Source: Methylophilaceae bacterium
GTDB taxonomy: Bacteria; Pseudomonadota; Gammaproteobacteria; Burkholderiales; Methylophilaceae
Direction: 5' to 3'
Assembly (NCBI GenBank): GCA_947379975.1
Contig: CANCPF010000007.1
Coordinates: 1-64,000, forward strand
Length of the DNA stretch: 64,000 nucleotides
In this document: positions 1-9,518 of the stretch, piece by piece
Layout of the letters: every line of letters begins with the position of its first letter
Position numbering within the stretch: the first letter of the stretch is position 1
Position numbers and translations under genes: made by a program
Notes under the pieces: model-generated
Seen by the model: the letters and a program-made list of their open reading frames with translations, nothing else
Database searches by the model: none
Told to the model about the DNA's origin: nothing

Positions 1-252
1 GCGGGTATGGATGCTAAAGTGTTAGCAGTGCCGGTAGAGAAAGTTTGTGGTTTATACGGCCATTTAAAATCGCACAAAGATGTTTCAGAGTGGCGTCTAA
101 ATATGATTGCCCATTTCTTTGAGCATTACAAAGATTTGGACAAAGGCAAATGGGTGAAAATCAATGGTTGGGGCGACATTGAGCAAGCTAAAAAAGAAAT
201 TCTTGAAGGCGTAGAGAATTATAATAATGAGAAAGTTAAACCGGCTTTTTAA
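1..252 (+). CDS. ppa: Inorganic pyrophosphatase, C-terminal part (5' end outside window)
   Basis: This is the last ~83 codons of a soluble family I inorganic pyrophosphatase, which hydrolyses cytoplasmic PPi to two phosphates. The reading frame is open to base 1, so the gene starts before the window. The segment with HFFEHYKDLDKGKWVKINGW is the conserved C-terminal stretch of family I enzymes. The catalytic Asp/Glu/Lys core lies upstream and cannot be checked. A strong hairpin terminator follows at 305-329. A second, membrane-bound pyrophosphatase lies 2 kb downstream. The family call is recognition from the C-terminal motif only. Confidence 0.88.
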   Translation, partial: AGMDAKVLAVPVEKVCGLYGHLKSHKDVSEWRLNMIAHFFEHYKDLDKGKWVKINGWGDIEQAKKEILEGVENYNNEKVKPAF

Positions 253-304
253 AATAGTGGTTTAAGAGTATTTAGCATTTAATTTTTTTAATTAATTGTT
301 TATT

Positions 305-329
305 AAAAGGCAGCTTAGGCTGCCTTTTT
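305..329 (+). terminator. Rho-independent terminator of ppa
   Basis: A 10-bp perfect stem (305-314 with 319-328) with a TTAG loop is flanked by A and T runs. It lies 53 bp after the ppa stop codon. Confidence 0.85.
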
Positions 330-492
330 ACTATATGGAACTATCTTAGGTGTCTACACATATTGGCTTTACTGAAATTTTATTGTAAATTACAACATAG
401 TGTCTTGTTGGCGTTTATTTAATGTAGCATGTTGCCAATAACCCTGTCACGCATTCGCAGAAGGATTTGGTTTAGAACAACCTTTAACCAAT

Positions 493-2208
493 ATGAGCAC
501 AACCGACAAAAATATCACTCCACTCAGGCGTTTGGCCGAAGCAGAACATTTGCGAGTGCAGCAACAAGCCCCGCAAAGTACCTTGTCAGCAGATGCTTTG
601 TTGTACGAATTGCAAGTACACCAGATAGAGTTGGAGATGCAGAACCAACAGCTACTTCAAGGCCAAGCTGAATTAGCTGATTCCCAAAAACGTTATGCAG
701 ATTTGTATGAATTTGCCCCAGTCGGCTATTTCACACTCTCTCCTCAGGGGGCAATCAGCGCCGTTAATATTTCTGGTGCGGAGTTGCTGGGTGAGTCGCG
801 CCAGAAATTACTAGGTACGGTATTCTCTCGCTATATCAGCCCGGAAGATGGCGATCGCTGGTATCTACATTTTAGACATGCCTTAAAAACCGGTGAAATA
901 CAGCGTTGCGAACTTAAAATTCAGCAAGCTAGTGGTGCCATTGCTTATGTTATTCTGGAGTCTAAAAACAAAGGAGTTGATGAAAAGACGACCTTACTCC
1001 TTACCTTGACTGAAATCACTGAGCGCAGACAGAATGAAATTGACTTGACGCACGCCAACCGTGCTTACGCGGCGCTCAGTGAAGTTAATCGCAATATGAT
1101 GCAGTTCATTGATGAGTATGAATTTTTGCAGGATGTGTGTGCAGTGCTGGTAGATAAGTGTGGCTACCTGATGGCTTGGGTCGGCTATGCGCAATATGAT
1201 GAACAAAAAAGCATTAAAGTTGTGGCGCAGGCCGGCAACGGTGAAGACTACTTAAAAAAAGCGCATATCAATTGGTCTGCCGATACAGCTATTAATGAGC
1301 GAGGTATGGGGCCTTCTGGCCTTGCTGTGCGCAGCGGTGTTTCGCAAATATGTCAGGACATTGCTCAGGAAAGCCAGTTTGCACCTTGGCGCGATCATGC
1401 ACTTAAGCAGGGTTATTTATCAAGTGCGGTCATTCCTATGTTGAACGGGTCAACGAACACTGAGGTGTACGGCATCATTAATGCTTATTCTGCAAAAAGT
1501 AATGCTTTTACGCAAAACGAGATTGATTTATTAGAACAATTGGCCGCCGATGTTTCTTATGGTTTGCGTATGCTAAAAGTCCGTAAGGAGCGTGATGTTG
1601 CTGTCGAACAAACTCAGCATCAACTAGTGCAATTGCAAGAAAGTCTGGAAGGTACTGTGCGTGCTATTTGTGAGATGGTCGAAATACGTGACCCTTACAC
1701 CTCTGGTCACCAATCCAGAGTGGCGACACTGGCTTCCGCAATAGCCTTGCGTATGGGCTTGGCCGATGGACAAATTAAAGCCATTCGATTTGCCGGTGAG
1801 TTGCATGATTTAGGCAAAATTCAAGTGCCTGCGGAGATTCTCAGTAAACCGGGAAAACTCAACGCAGTTGAGTTTGAGTTGATCAAAGGCCATGTGCAAG
1901 CCGGATACGATGTTTTGAAGGACATTAACTTCCCTTGGCCGATAGCACAAATAGTGCTGCAACATCATGAGCGTCTTGATGGTTCTGGTTACCCGCAAGG
2001 TATTAAAGGCGAGGCGATATTGCTAGAGGCTAGAATTCTCAGCGTTGCTGACGTTGTAGAGGCGATGGCTTCGCATCGTCCTTATCGCGCGATGTTAGGC
2101 GTTGATGTGGCGCTGAATGAGATTACCAGCAAACGTGGCAGTCAGTTTGATCCGCAGGTAGTGGACGCGTGTGTGGCATTGTTTCATGAGAAAAGCTTCA
2201 GCTTTTAG
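493..2208 (+). CDS. PAS-GAF-HD-GYP signalling protein (putative c-di-GMP phosphodiesterase)
   Basis: A 571-residue cytoplasmic protein with no signal peptide or membrane span. In order: a coiled N-terminus (about 1-60) containing the ELQVHQIELEMQN segment common ahead of PAS domains, a PAS domain (about 65-180), a GAF domain (about 200-365), a short coiled linker and a C-terminal HD-GYP domain (about 390-565). The HD pair is His438-Asp439 in HDLGK, and the GYP triad is Gly499-Tyr500-Pro501 in GSGYP, so the phosphodiesterase signature is intact. The family hydrolyses c-di-GMP. The ligand sensed by PAS/GAF is unknown. No good ribosome-binding site sits at the ATG, so the start is uncertain. The gene is monocistronic and ends before a shared terminator at 2320-2345. 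Confidence 0.85.
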   Translation: MSTTDKNITPLRRLAEAEHLRVQQQAPQSTLSADALLYELQVHQIELEMQNQQLLQGQAELADSQKRYADLYEFAPVGYFTLSPQGAISAVNISGAELLGESRQKLLGTVFSRYISPEDGDRWYLHFRHALKTGEIQRCELKIQQASGAIAYVILESKNKGVDEKTTLLLTLTEITERRQNEIDLTHANRAYAALSEVNRNMMQFIDEYEFLQDVCAVLVDKCGYLMAWVGYAQYDEQKSIKVVAQAGNGEDYLKKAHINWSADTAINERGMGPSGLAVRSGVSQICQDIAQESQFAPWRDHALKQGYLSSAVIPMLNGSTNTEVYGIINAYSAKSNAFTQNEIDLLEQLAADVSYGLRMLKVRKERDVAVEQTQHQLVQLQESLEGTVRAICEMVEIRDPYTSGHQSRVATLASAIALRMGLADGQIKAIRFAGELHDLGKIQVPAEILSKPGKLNAVEFELIKGHVQAGYDVLKDINFPWPIAQIVLQHHERLDGSGYPQGIKGEAILLEARILSVADVVEAMASHRPYRAMLGVDVALNEITSKRGSQFDPQVVDACVALFHEKSFSF

Positions 2209-2319
2209 AACGGTAGACTTCCGCTCGGCCGCAATTTGCTTCGTAAGTCACTCGCAAAAAATGCTAGACATGCTATTGCTTAAGTTAATCAGTCACTGGT
2301 ACATTTAACAGGAGCATCT

Positions 2320-2345
2320 AAAAAGGCGACCTCGGTCGCCTTTTT
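2320..2345. terminator. Bidirectional terminator between the HD-GYP gene and hppA
   Basis: Twelve-base arms (2320-2331 and 2334-2345) rich in G/C at the core are flanked by A5 on one side and T5 on the other. It can stop transcription from both convergent genes. Confidence 0.85.
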
Positions 2346-2364
2346 AGTCATTATTGCCTGATAT

Positions 2365-4398
2365 TTACATGTGAAGTAATGGCACGATTAATAAAGCCAC
2401 AATGTTAATAATTTTAATCAGTGGATTAACCGCAGGGCCGGCCGTATCTTTGTAAGGATCGCCTACCGTATCGCCAGTCACCGCGGCTTTATGCGCCTCA
2501 GAACCTTTGCCGCCGTGGTTGCCATCTTCAATATACTTTTTGGCATTATCCCATGCACCGCCACCGGTACACATGGAAATAGCGACAAATAAGCCAGTCA
2601 CAATCGTCCCCATTAACATGCCGCCTAATGCCACTGGACCAAGAATTAAGCCAACGGCCACCGGCACCACCACTGGTAAAAGTGATGGAATCATCATTTC
2701 TTTAATCGCCGCTGTGGTCAGCATATCCACCGCTTTGCCATACTCTGGTTTTGCGGTGCCTTCCATAATGCCTTTAATTTCGCGGAACTGCCTGCGCACT
2801 TCTTCAACCACCGCGCCAGCGGCTCTACCTACTGCTTCCATTGCCATTGCCGCGAATAAGAACGGAATTAAGCCGCCAATGAATAAGCCGATAATGACCA
2901 TTGGGTCGCTTAAGTCAAACTTAGCAACCATGCCCGCGCCTTCAAGTTTATGGGTGTAATCGGCAAATAATACTAAAGCCGCCAAACCTGCAGAACCAAT
3001 CGCATAGCCTTTTGTTACGGCTTTTGTGGTGTTGCCAACCGCATCTAGTGGGTCGGTAACATCACGTACTTCTTTTGGTAAGCCAGCCATTTCTGCAATG
3101 CCGCCTGCGTTGTCGGTAATCGGTCCGTAAGCATCCAGTGCTACCACGATGCCCGCCATGCTCAACATAGAGGTTGCAGCAATCGCTACGCCATATAATC
3201 CGCCTAAATGATGTGATACATAAATGGCCAAACAGACAGAAAGTACTGGCCAAGCGGTAGATTTCATTGAAATACCAATGCCGGCAATAATGTTGGTTGC
3301 GTGGCCAGTGGTTGAGGCTTGCGCAATATGTTTTACTGGCGCGTAATCGGTGCCTGTGTAGTATTCTGTAATCCACACCAAGGCGGCGGTGAGCACCAGC
3401 CCTACTGCACATGCGCCAAAAAGTTGGTTGGCAGAAACGCTAAGATCGCCAGCCATTAAGCCTTCAGGAAACATGGTTGTGGTGACAAAGTAAAAGGCGA
3501 TTAGCGATAAGCTGCCAGCCACTGCCAGGCCTTTATACAAAGCAGGCATTACATTTTTCATGCCAGGTGAGGCCTTAACAAAGAAGCAGCCAACAATTGA
3601 AGCAACAATAGAAACTGCAGCTAACATTAGCGGAAATAAAATGCCGTTTGCACCAGCATTGGTTAGCAATAAACTACCTAACACCATTGTCGCAATCAAG
3701 GTTACTGCATAGGTTTCAAATAAGTCTGCCGCCATGCCCGCGCAGTCGCCTACGTTATCGCCTACATTATCCGCAATCACCGCCGGGTTACGCGGATCGT
3801 CTTCCGGGATGCCTGCTTCAACTTTTCCGACTAAGTCCGCGCCTACGTCTGCGCCTTTAGTGAAAATTCCGCCGCCAAGTCGTGCAAAAATTGAGATTAG
3901 CGATGAACCGAATGCCAAGCCTATCAGCGGATTCAGGTCGGTAGCATTTTCGCCGCCTAAAAACCAGTAAAAACCAGCTACGCCCAATAATCCTAAGCCG
4001 ACGACTAGCATGCCAGTAATGGCGCCACCTTTAAACGCGACATCCAGCGCCGGTGCAATGCCGCCTGTGGCTGCCTGTGCGGTGCGTACATTGGCTTTCA
4101 CTGAAACATTCATACCGATAAAACCGCAGGCGCCAGATAATACTGCGCCGATAATAAAGCCTAATGCGGTTTTTTGGCCTAAAAATAGTCCGATTAAAAT
4201 GGCGAGTATGACACCAACGATTGTGATAGCTTTATATTGACGGGCTAAATAAGCAGCAGCCCCTTGCTGAATGGCGCTGGCAATTTCTTGCATGCGTTCG
4301 TTGCCGGCGGGTAGGTTTGCAATCCATCTACTCATTATTACGCCATATAATACCGCTAAAATAGCAGCTCCGATGACTATCATTATTGCAACTGACAT
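2365..4398 (-). CDS. hppA: Membrane-bound proton-translocating pyrophosphatase
   Basis: A 677-residue polytopic inner-membrane protein that couples PPi hydrolysis to H+ pumping. The substrate-binding signature DVGADLVGKVE is at about 184-194 and the acidic NVGDNVGDCAGMAADLFE segment at 211-228. The K+-dependence determinant (GNTTKA, about 455-460) carries Lys where K+-dependent enzymes have Ala, which in this family marks the K+-independent, H+-pumping class. The length is normal. The start is supported by a GGGAGAAG ribosome-binding site. It is transcribed convergently with the HD-GYP gene and shares its terminator. Confidence 0.96.
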   Translation of the reverse strand: MSVAIMIVIGAAILAVLYGVIMSRWIANLPAGNERMQEIASAIQQGAAAYLARQYKAITIVGVILAILIGLFLGQKTALGFIIGAVLSGACGFIGMNVSVKANVRTAQAATGGIAPALDVAFKGGAITGMLVVGLGLLGVAGFYWFLGGENATDLNPLIGLAFGSSLISIFARLGGGIFTKGADVGADLVGKVEAGIPEDDPRNPAVIADNVGDNVGDCAGMAADLFETYAVTLIATMVLGSLLLTNAGANGILFPLMLAAVSIVASIVGCFFVKASPGMKNVMPALYKGLAVAGSLSLIAFYFVTTTMFPEGLMAGDLSVSANQLFGACAVGLVLTAALVWITEYYTGTDYAPVKHIAQASTTGHATNIIAGIGISMKSTAWPVLSVCLAIYVSHHLGGLYGVAIAATSMLSMAGIVVALDAYGPITDNAGGIAEMAGLPKEVRDVTDPLDAVGNTTKAVTKGYAIGSAGLAALVLFADYTHKLEGAGMVAKFDLSDPMVIIGLFIGGLIPFLFAAMAMEAVGRAAGAVVEEVRRQFREIKGIMEGTAKPEYGKAVDMLTTAAIKEMMIPSLLPVVVPVAVGLILGPVALGGMLMGTIVTGLFVAISMCTGGGAWDNAKKYIEDGNHGGKGSEAHKAAVTGDTVGDPYKDTAGPAVNPLIKIINIVALLIVPLLHM

Positions 4399-4823
4399 GA
4401 CTTCTCCCTATCTAAATTTTTATAAAATCCGCTTGGCCGATAAGTCGAAATGACGATCTAGATAACAGGCGCGGATTCAACATTGAAATACAACGTTAAA
4501 ATAAAACTAGTGTGAATTGAAACCAAGAACAAATACAAAGTAATAACAAATAAAAGATAACAATAAATAAAATACAAGAAAATGCAGTACGAATTTTTAA
4601 TGCTATCTGAAAGCTAAATCTCCAAATTTTTGTAAAAAGCGAGCGCTAACCCTGCAGTCCAAACAATCACTAAAATACATGACTTAATGTAACTGATTTG
4701 TAACGGCAGATTCATTATTGCACTATTGAGCAACGCTAACAACTGTTTATATCGTATTGCATTCTTTCAAGCTCAGCTCAGTTTTGATTTGGCCGTAATG
4801 CGGCGCAATGGTAGGTCGGATAT
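4399..4823. other. 425-bp AT-rich intergenic region upstream of hppA
   Basis: This separates the 5' end of hppA from the 3' end of the DUF721 gene, both on the minus strand. It should contain the hppA promoter, but no convincing -35/-10 pair, RNA or ORF could be picked out. The block around 4500-4600 is very A-rich. Confidence 0.5.
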
Positions 4824-5240
4824 TTAATCGGCTTTACTGGCTAATCTTGCCAGCGCCTCACCAAGCGGTGTGCCTGTTAGTTTTTCGGCGAGATTTTTCA
4901 GGTCTGAACTGGCCTGCCTACTGAGCTTTTTAATGACTTTAGGCTTGGCCTGCGGGCTAGATTTCACTTGCACTTTCACCCGAATTGCAGTAACTTCACA
5001 CTCTTGCTTTTCTAGCTGAATCAACAGGCTAGGGATGAAAAGCTTGATTTTTGCCGCAACCGCATTGCTGTGCGCAACTATGTTGAATTGTTGATTTTTA
5101 ATTGCGCTTGCATGGCTGAATTTAGCCAAGTTTTCAGGGGCAATTATCTCCCAAATATTTTGTGCAGTTTGAGCTTCTTTGGTATAGGCATTTAATGCCA
5201 TAAGTTCAGGTTGTTTCAGTAAAGAATTAAACTGGCGCAT
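4824..5240 (-). CDS. DUF721 (DciA-like) protein
   Basis: A 138-residue protein with the DUF721 fold signature: an N-terminal helix followed by a segment describing association with 'W..I.PE.LA' (WEIIAPENLAKFSHA) and an alternating beta segment 'FNIVAHSNAVAAKIK'. DUF721 includes DciA, which loads the replicative helicase DnaB in bacteria lacking DnaC. Beta- and gammaproteobacterial homologues commonly lie next to secA, as here. The basic C-terminal tail (KPKVIKKLSRQ onward) is Lys-rich and low in conservation. It is divergent from the M23 peptidase gene with a 42-bp gap. The helicase-loading role is inferred from the family. Confidence 0.7.
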   Translation of the reverse strand: MRQFNSLLKQPELMALNAYTKEAQTAQNIWEIIAPENLAKFSHASAIKNQQFNIVAHSNAVAAKIKLFIPSLLIQLEKQECEVTAIRVKVQVKSSPQAKPKVIKKLSRQASSDLKNLAEKLTGTPLGEALARLASKAD

Positions 5241-5282
5241 GGCTGCTAGCGTTGTACGTAACTAGTGGTTGATAGGAATGCT

Positions 5283-6197
5283 ATGAATATCATATTTGTC
5301 TCAAATAGTATGGCGAAAGCGAAAACGCTGTCAGTGTTACAAGTGAGCATGATAGCGCTTGCACTGGTGCTTATTCCAACTTTTATTACAATAATGTTGA
5401 TTGTGCCACAGGAGACTGCCCTGCAAAAGGGGGTGAAATCTTTAATTCCTCCACAACTAAAGTTTTTTAATAATCAGCAAAAGCATCTTGATGTCTATGC
5501 GGTACAGTTGGGAGAAATGCAAGCGCGGATTATGCGCTTAGATGCCCAGAGCGACCGCTTGTCCAAACTGGCAGGCGATAAGGCGTCAGTAACGGCTGAT
5601 AAAGCAAAGGTGAAGAAAGATTCATCGCCAAGCAACGCCTCAAAAGATGGTAAGGGCGGTCCTTTAGTGCGTAATTCACCGTTGTCTGAGGCTGACTTGC
5701 AACAATATATAGCGGATTTAATGGCTAAAATAGACCTGGAGACTGACCAATTTAGCGGCATTGAGGCCAAATTATTACAACAAAGCGTGCTTAAAGATAT
5801 GCTTCCCAATAGTAGTCCAGTTAGCGTGGCGTTTAATTCATCCAGCTATGGCTGGCGTATTGATCCATTTAATGGTGAAAAAGCCTTTCACGAAGGATTG
5901 GATTTTCCAGCGGCAGTAGGCACTAGGATTAATGCAGCGGCTGGCGGTATCGTGTCGTTTGCCGGGCCATCCGCTGATTATGGTAAACTGATAAGAATTG
6001 ATCATGGTTCTGGTTTAGAAACACGTTACGCACATAGTTCAAAATTATTTGTCACAGTGGGTCAGCGGGTGGAAAAAGGGCAGGAAATTGCTGAAATTGG
6101 TAATACCGGCCGTTCTACTGGCCCACATTTGCATTATGAAATTCGATTTAACGGTAACGCCTTAGATCCGAGGCGCTATCTTAAAGCCAGTATTTAA
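5283..6197 (+). CDS. M23 family metallopeptidase (LytM-type)
   Basis: About 304 residues. An N-terminal membrane anchor (about 15-45, hydrophobic) is followed by a periplasmic coiled, Lys/Ser-rich region and a C-terminal peptidase_M23 domain. Zinc-ligand motifs are visible: HEGLDFPA (HxxxD) and GPHLHYEIR (HxH), with GWRIDPF ahead of them. Such proteins cut or remodel peptidoglycan cross-links; because the catalytic motifs are present, this is probably an active enzyme. An upstream in-frame GTG at 5265 exists. The ATG at 5283 is preferred because AGGA sits 5 bases before it. It lies upstream of secA, a common arrangement in betaproteobacteria. Confidence 0.85.
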   Translation: MNIIFVSNSMAKAKTLSVLQVSMIALALVLIPTFITIMLIVPQETALQKGVKSLIPPQLKFFNNQQKHLDVYAVQLGEMQARIMRLDAQSDRLSKLAGDKASVTADKAKVKKDSSPSNASKDGKGGPLVRNSPLSEADLQQYIADLMAKIDLETDQFSGIEAKLLQQSVLKDMLPNSSPVSVAFNSSSYGWRIDPFNGEKAFHEGLDFPAAVGTRINAAAGGIVSFAGPSADYGKLIRIDHGSGLETRYAHSSKLFVTVGQRVEKGQEIAEIGNTGRSTGPHLHYEIRFNGNALDPRRYLKASI

Positions 6198-6429
6198 AAA
6201 GGTTTGTTGATAGCCGAGCATTAAAACGGTTGAATTTTTAAAAGTACGCACCATTTACTATTTGTGGAATGTAATATCAAGATTCAAAAATACAGTCAGA
6301 CGATAATAAAGCTAAAAAAATAACGAAAACAAATAACATTAAGTCATTATTCAAAAAATAACTAGATTAACAGTCACATTAACCTAACTCATAAGCCTTT
6401 TATCCTTTAAGCGGAAAGTCACTCACCTC

Positions 6430-9162
6430 ATGATATCCACGTTGTTCAAAAAACTATTCGGTAGCCGTAACGATAGGCTTGTTAAGCAGTACGCACAAAA
6501 AGCGCAAGAGATTAATGCGCTAGAACCAGCAATGCAGGCTTTGTCTGATGAGGCACTTAAAGCAAAAACCGCTGAATTTAAACAACGTTATGCCAATGGC
6601 GAAACCTTAGATCAGTTATTGCCAGAAGCATTTGCGGTGGTGCGTGAAGGCGGTAAACGTGCGCTAGGTATGCGTCATTTCGATGTGCAAATGATAGGCG
6701 GCATGGTGCTAAATGCTGGGAAAATCGGTGAAATGCGTACCGGTGAAGGTAAAACGCTAGTAGCCACTTTGCCGGTTTACCTAAATGCGCTGACAGGTAA
6801 AGGCGTTCATGTGGTGACAGTGAATGATTACCTAGCTAAACGCGATGCGGAATGGATGGGCAAGCTTTACAACTTCTTGGGCTTGAGTATCGGTATTAAC
6901 TTATCTCAAATGCCAACGGATGCAAAACGCCTCGCTTATGCGGCGGATATTACTTACGGTACCAATAACGAATACGGTTTTGATTATTTGCGTGACAATA
7001 TGGTGCATAGCCGTGAAGAGCGTGTGCAGCGTGGCTTAAGCTATGCGTTGATTGATGAAGTAGATTCGATTCTAATTGATGAAGCCCGCACACCGCTGAT
7101 TATTTCTGGTCAAGCCGATGACAGTATTGCGCTGTATAACCAGATTAACGCAGTGGCGGCTAAGCTAGTGGCGCAAACTGAAGAAGAGGGCGCAGGCGAT
7201 TTTTGGGTCGACGAAAAAGGCCAAAATGTGGTGATGTCTGAACAAGGACACGAGCACGCAGAAGATTTGCTGACAGAATCAGGCTTGCTGCCAGCAGGTT
7301 CTAGCTTGTACGAAGCGGCTAACATTACTTTGGTACATCATTTATACGCTTCATTGCGTGCGCGCAACTTGTATCACAGAGATCAGCATTATGTGGTGCG
7401 TGATGGCGAAGTGACGATTGTCGATGAAATCAACGGCCGTATGATGCCGGGACGTCGTTGGTCGGACGGTTTGCATCAAGCGGTTGAAGCCAAAGAAGGC
7501 GTTGAAATTCAAAAGGAAAATCAAACGCTGGCTTCAATTACCTTTCAAAACTACTTCCGCATGTATGCCAAATTGTCAGGTATGACAGGTACAGCGGACA
7601 CCGAAGCTTATGAATTTAATCAAATTTATAACCTAGAAACCGTGGTAATTCCTACGCACCGAGCCATGTTGCGTAAAGACAATATGGATAAAGTTTACCG
7701 TACTGCACAAGAAAAATACGCTGCGGTTATTTTGGATATTAAAGATTGCCAAAGTCGCGGTCAGCCAGTGTTAGTGGGTACAACTTCTATTGAAAACTCA
7801 GAGTTAATCTCTAATTTATTGAATGCTGAAAAGCTAGAGCATCAAGTACTTAATGCTAAACAGCATGAGCGTGAAGCGCATATTATTGCGCAGGCGGGCC
7901 GTCCGGGTGTGATTACTATTGCTACTAATATGGCAGGTCGCGGTACAGATATTGTATTAGGTGGTAACCCTGAATCAGATATTGACGCGGTAAAAGAAGA
8001 TGCCAGCCTAAGTGCTGCAGAAAAAGACACACGTATTGCGGCCATTAAAGCTGACTGGCAAAAACGTCATGATGCAGTGTTAGCTGCCGGTGGTTTGCAT
8101 ATTGCTGGTACTGAGCGCCATGAGTCACGACGAGTCGATAATCAGTTGCGCGGACGTTCTGGTCGCCAAGGCGATGCTGGTTCTAGCCGTTTTTATCTTT
8201 CTTTAGAAGATCAACTGCTACGTATCTTTGCTTCTGATCGCGTGTCAGCGATTATGGAAAAGCTCAATATGCCAGATGGCGAGGCAATTGAGCATCCATG
8301 GGTAACGCGTGCAATTGAAAACGCACAGCGTAAAGTAGAAGGCCGTAACTTTGATATTCGTAAACAATTGCTCGAATATGATGATGTAGCCAACGATCAA
8401 CGTAAAGTAATCTACGAACAACGTAATGAGTTGTTAGAAGCGGCCGATATTGGCGATACCATTCGTGCGATGCGTGAAGACGTGCTGATTAGCATGATTG
8501 CCACGCATATTCCACCGAATAGTGTTGAAGAATTATGGGATGTGCCTAGCTTAGAAAGAGAACTTAAGGCGGAAGCTGGCCTAGAGATTCCACTGCAAAA
8601 AATGTTGGAAGATAATCCTGATTTGCATGAAGAAACCCTGCGTGATCGTATTCTAGAAGCCGCAGAAAAAACTTATATGGCTAAAGAAGAGCAGGCTAGC
8701 GCAGATATCATGCGCCAATTTGAACGTTCAGTGATGTTGCAAAGTTTGGATAATCATTGGCGCGAGCATTTGGCTGCTTTAGACCATTTGCGCCAAGGGA
8801 TTCATTTACGTTCTTATGCGCAAAAAAATCCTAAGCAAGAATATAAGCGTGAAGCTTTTGAGTTGTTTGAAGGTTTACTCAATTCAGTAAAAAGTGAAGT
8901 TACAAAAGTGACTATGCTGGTACAAGTGAAAACTGAAGCTGATGTTGAAGCGGTAGACCGTCCGGTTGAAGTTGAAAATGTACAATATCAGCACGCTGAT
9001 TATGACGAAGCTTTAGGCGTTTCTAGTAATGTTGACGAGCAAGGTGTTGCTAGCGATACTGCGCAACCTGTCATTCGTGAGGGTGTGAAAGTTGGTAGAA
9101 ATGACCCTTGCCCATGCGGATCAGGCAAAAAATTCAAGCAATGTCATGGTGTTTTAAGTTAA
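6430..9162 (+). CDS. secA: Preprotein translocase ATPase SecA
   Basis: A 910-residue motor ATPase that drives unfolded proteins through SecYEG. Walker A is GEGKT at 105-109, and the DEAD-like helicase core continues with LIDEVDSILIDEARTPL. The C-terminal zinc-binding tail has Cys894, Cys896, Cys905 and His906 (CPCGSGKKFKQCH), used for SecB and lipid contact. The length is as expected. The other Sec components secD, secF and yajC are in this window near 30-33 kb. Confidence 0.98.
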   Translation: MISTLFKKLFGSRNDRLVKQYAQKAQEINALEPAMQALSDEALKAKTAEFKQRYANGETLDQLLPEAFAVVREGGKRALGMRHFDVQMIGGMVLNAGKIGEMRTGEGKTLVATLPVYLNALTGKGVHVVTVNDYLAKRDAEWMGKLYNFLGLSIGINLSQMPTDAKRLAYAADITYGTNNEYGFDYLRDNMVHSREERVQRGLSYALIDEVDSILIDEARTPLIISGQADDSIALYNQINAVAAKLVAQTEEEGAGDFWVDEKGQNVVMSEQGHEHAEDLLTESGLLPAGSSLYEAANITLVHHLYASLRARNLYHRDQHYVVRDGEVTIVDEINGRMMPGRRWSDGLHQAVEAKEGVEIQKENQTLASITFQNYFRMYAKLSGMTGTADTEAYEFNQIYNLETVVIPTHRAMLRKDNMDKVYRTAQEKYAAVILDIKDCQSRGQPVLVGTTSIENSELISNLLNAEKLEHQVLNAKQHEREAHIIAQAGRPGVITIATNMAGRGTDIVLGGNPESDIDAVKEDASLSAAEKDTRIAAIKADWQKRHDAVLAAGGLHIAGTERHESRRVDNQLRGRSGRQGDAGSSRFYLSLEDQLLRIFASDRVSAIMEKLNMPDGEAIEHPWVTRAIENAQRKVEGRNFDIRKQLLEYDDVANDQRKVIYEQRNELLEAADIGDTIRAMREDVLISMIATHIPPNSVEELWDVPSLERELKAEAGLEIPLQKMLEDNPDLHEETLRDRILEAAEKTYMAKEEQASADIMRQFERSVMLQSLDNHWREHLAALDHLRQGIHLRSYAQKNPKQEYKREAFELFEGLLNSVKSEVTKVTMLVQVKTEADVEAVDRPVEVENVQYQHADYDEALGVSSNVDEQGVASDTAQPVIREGVKVGRNDPCPCGSGKKFKQCHGVLS

Positions 9163-9182
9163 GTTAAGTTAATTTAAGCTAA

Positions 9183-9211
9183 AGCGATTTAAGTTAAATT
9201 TTTAAATCGCT
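9183..9211 (+). terminator. Weak hairpin after secA
   Basis: Ten-base perfect arms (9183-9192 and 9202-9211) with a 9-base loop lie 20 bp after secA. The following tract (GTTATTT) is only partly T-rich, so termination may be incomplete. Confidence 0.45.
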
Positions 9212-9253
9212 GTTATTTAATCCATTTACCACGTTATTAATCAGTAGAATATT

Positions 9254-9451
9254 ATGTCAGAAAATAGCAGCACTGAAATTCAATCACCTTGCATTAGTGT
9301 TTGTGCGATGGACGATCTAACAGGCTTATGCCAAGGTTGTTATCGCACTATTGATGAAATAAAAGCCTGGTGGGACATGGGCATCGAAGAGCAAAATAAC
9401 TTGCTAGTAGCGCTAGAGGAACGGCAACTGCAGCAAGTGAGTTTTGACTAA
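9254..9451 (+). CDS. DUF1289 family small Cys-rich protein
   Basis: A 65-residue protein with the DUF1289 pattern. Four cysteines (13, 17, 26, 29) arranged CxxxC...CxxC are followed by YRTIDEIKAWW, and probably bind a metal (zinc or Fe-S). The function is unknown. Small DUF1289 genes are widespread in proteobacteria. It lies in the same direction as secA, separated by a weak hairpin. Confidence 0.85.
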   Translation: MSENSSTEIQSPCISVCAMDDLTGLCQGCYRTIDEIKAWWDMGIEEQNNLLVALEERQLQQVSFD

Positions 9452-9518
9452 TTTAGGCTGTTCTAGCAAGTTTTTAAGTTAGTTTAGACCTTAATGATCT
9501 GCCACTAATAATAAGCGC

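Noticed and set aside
429..671. ORF overlapping the HD-GYP gene start
   Set aside because: Out of frame with a clearly coding gene; no recognisable family and low-complexity Arg/Ser content.
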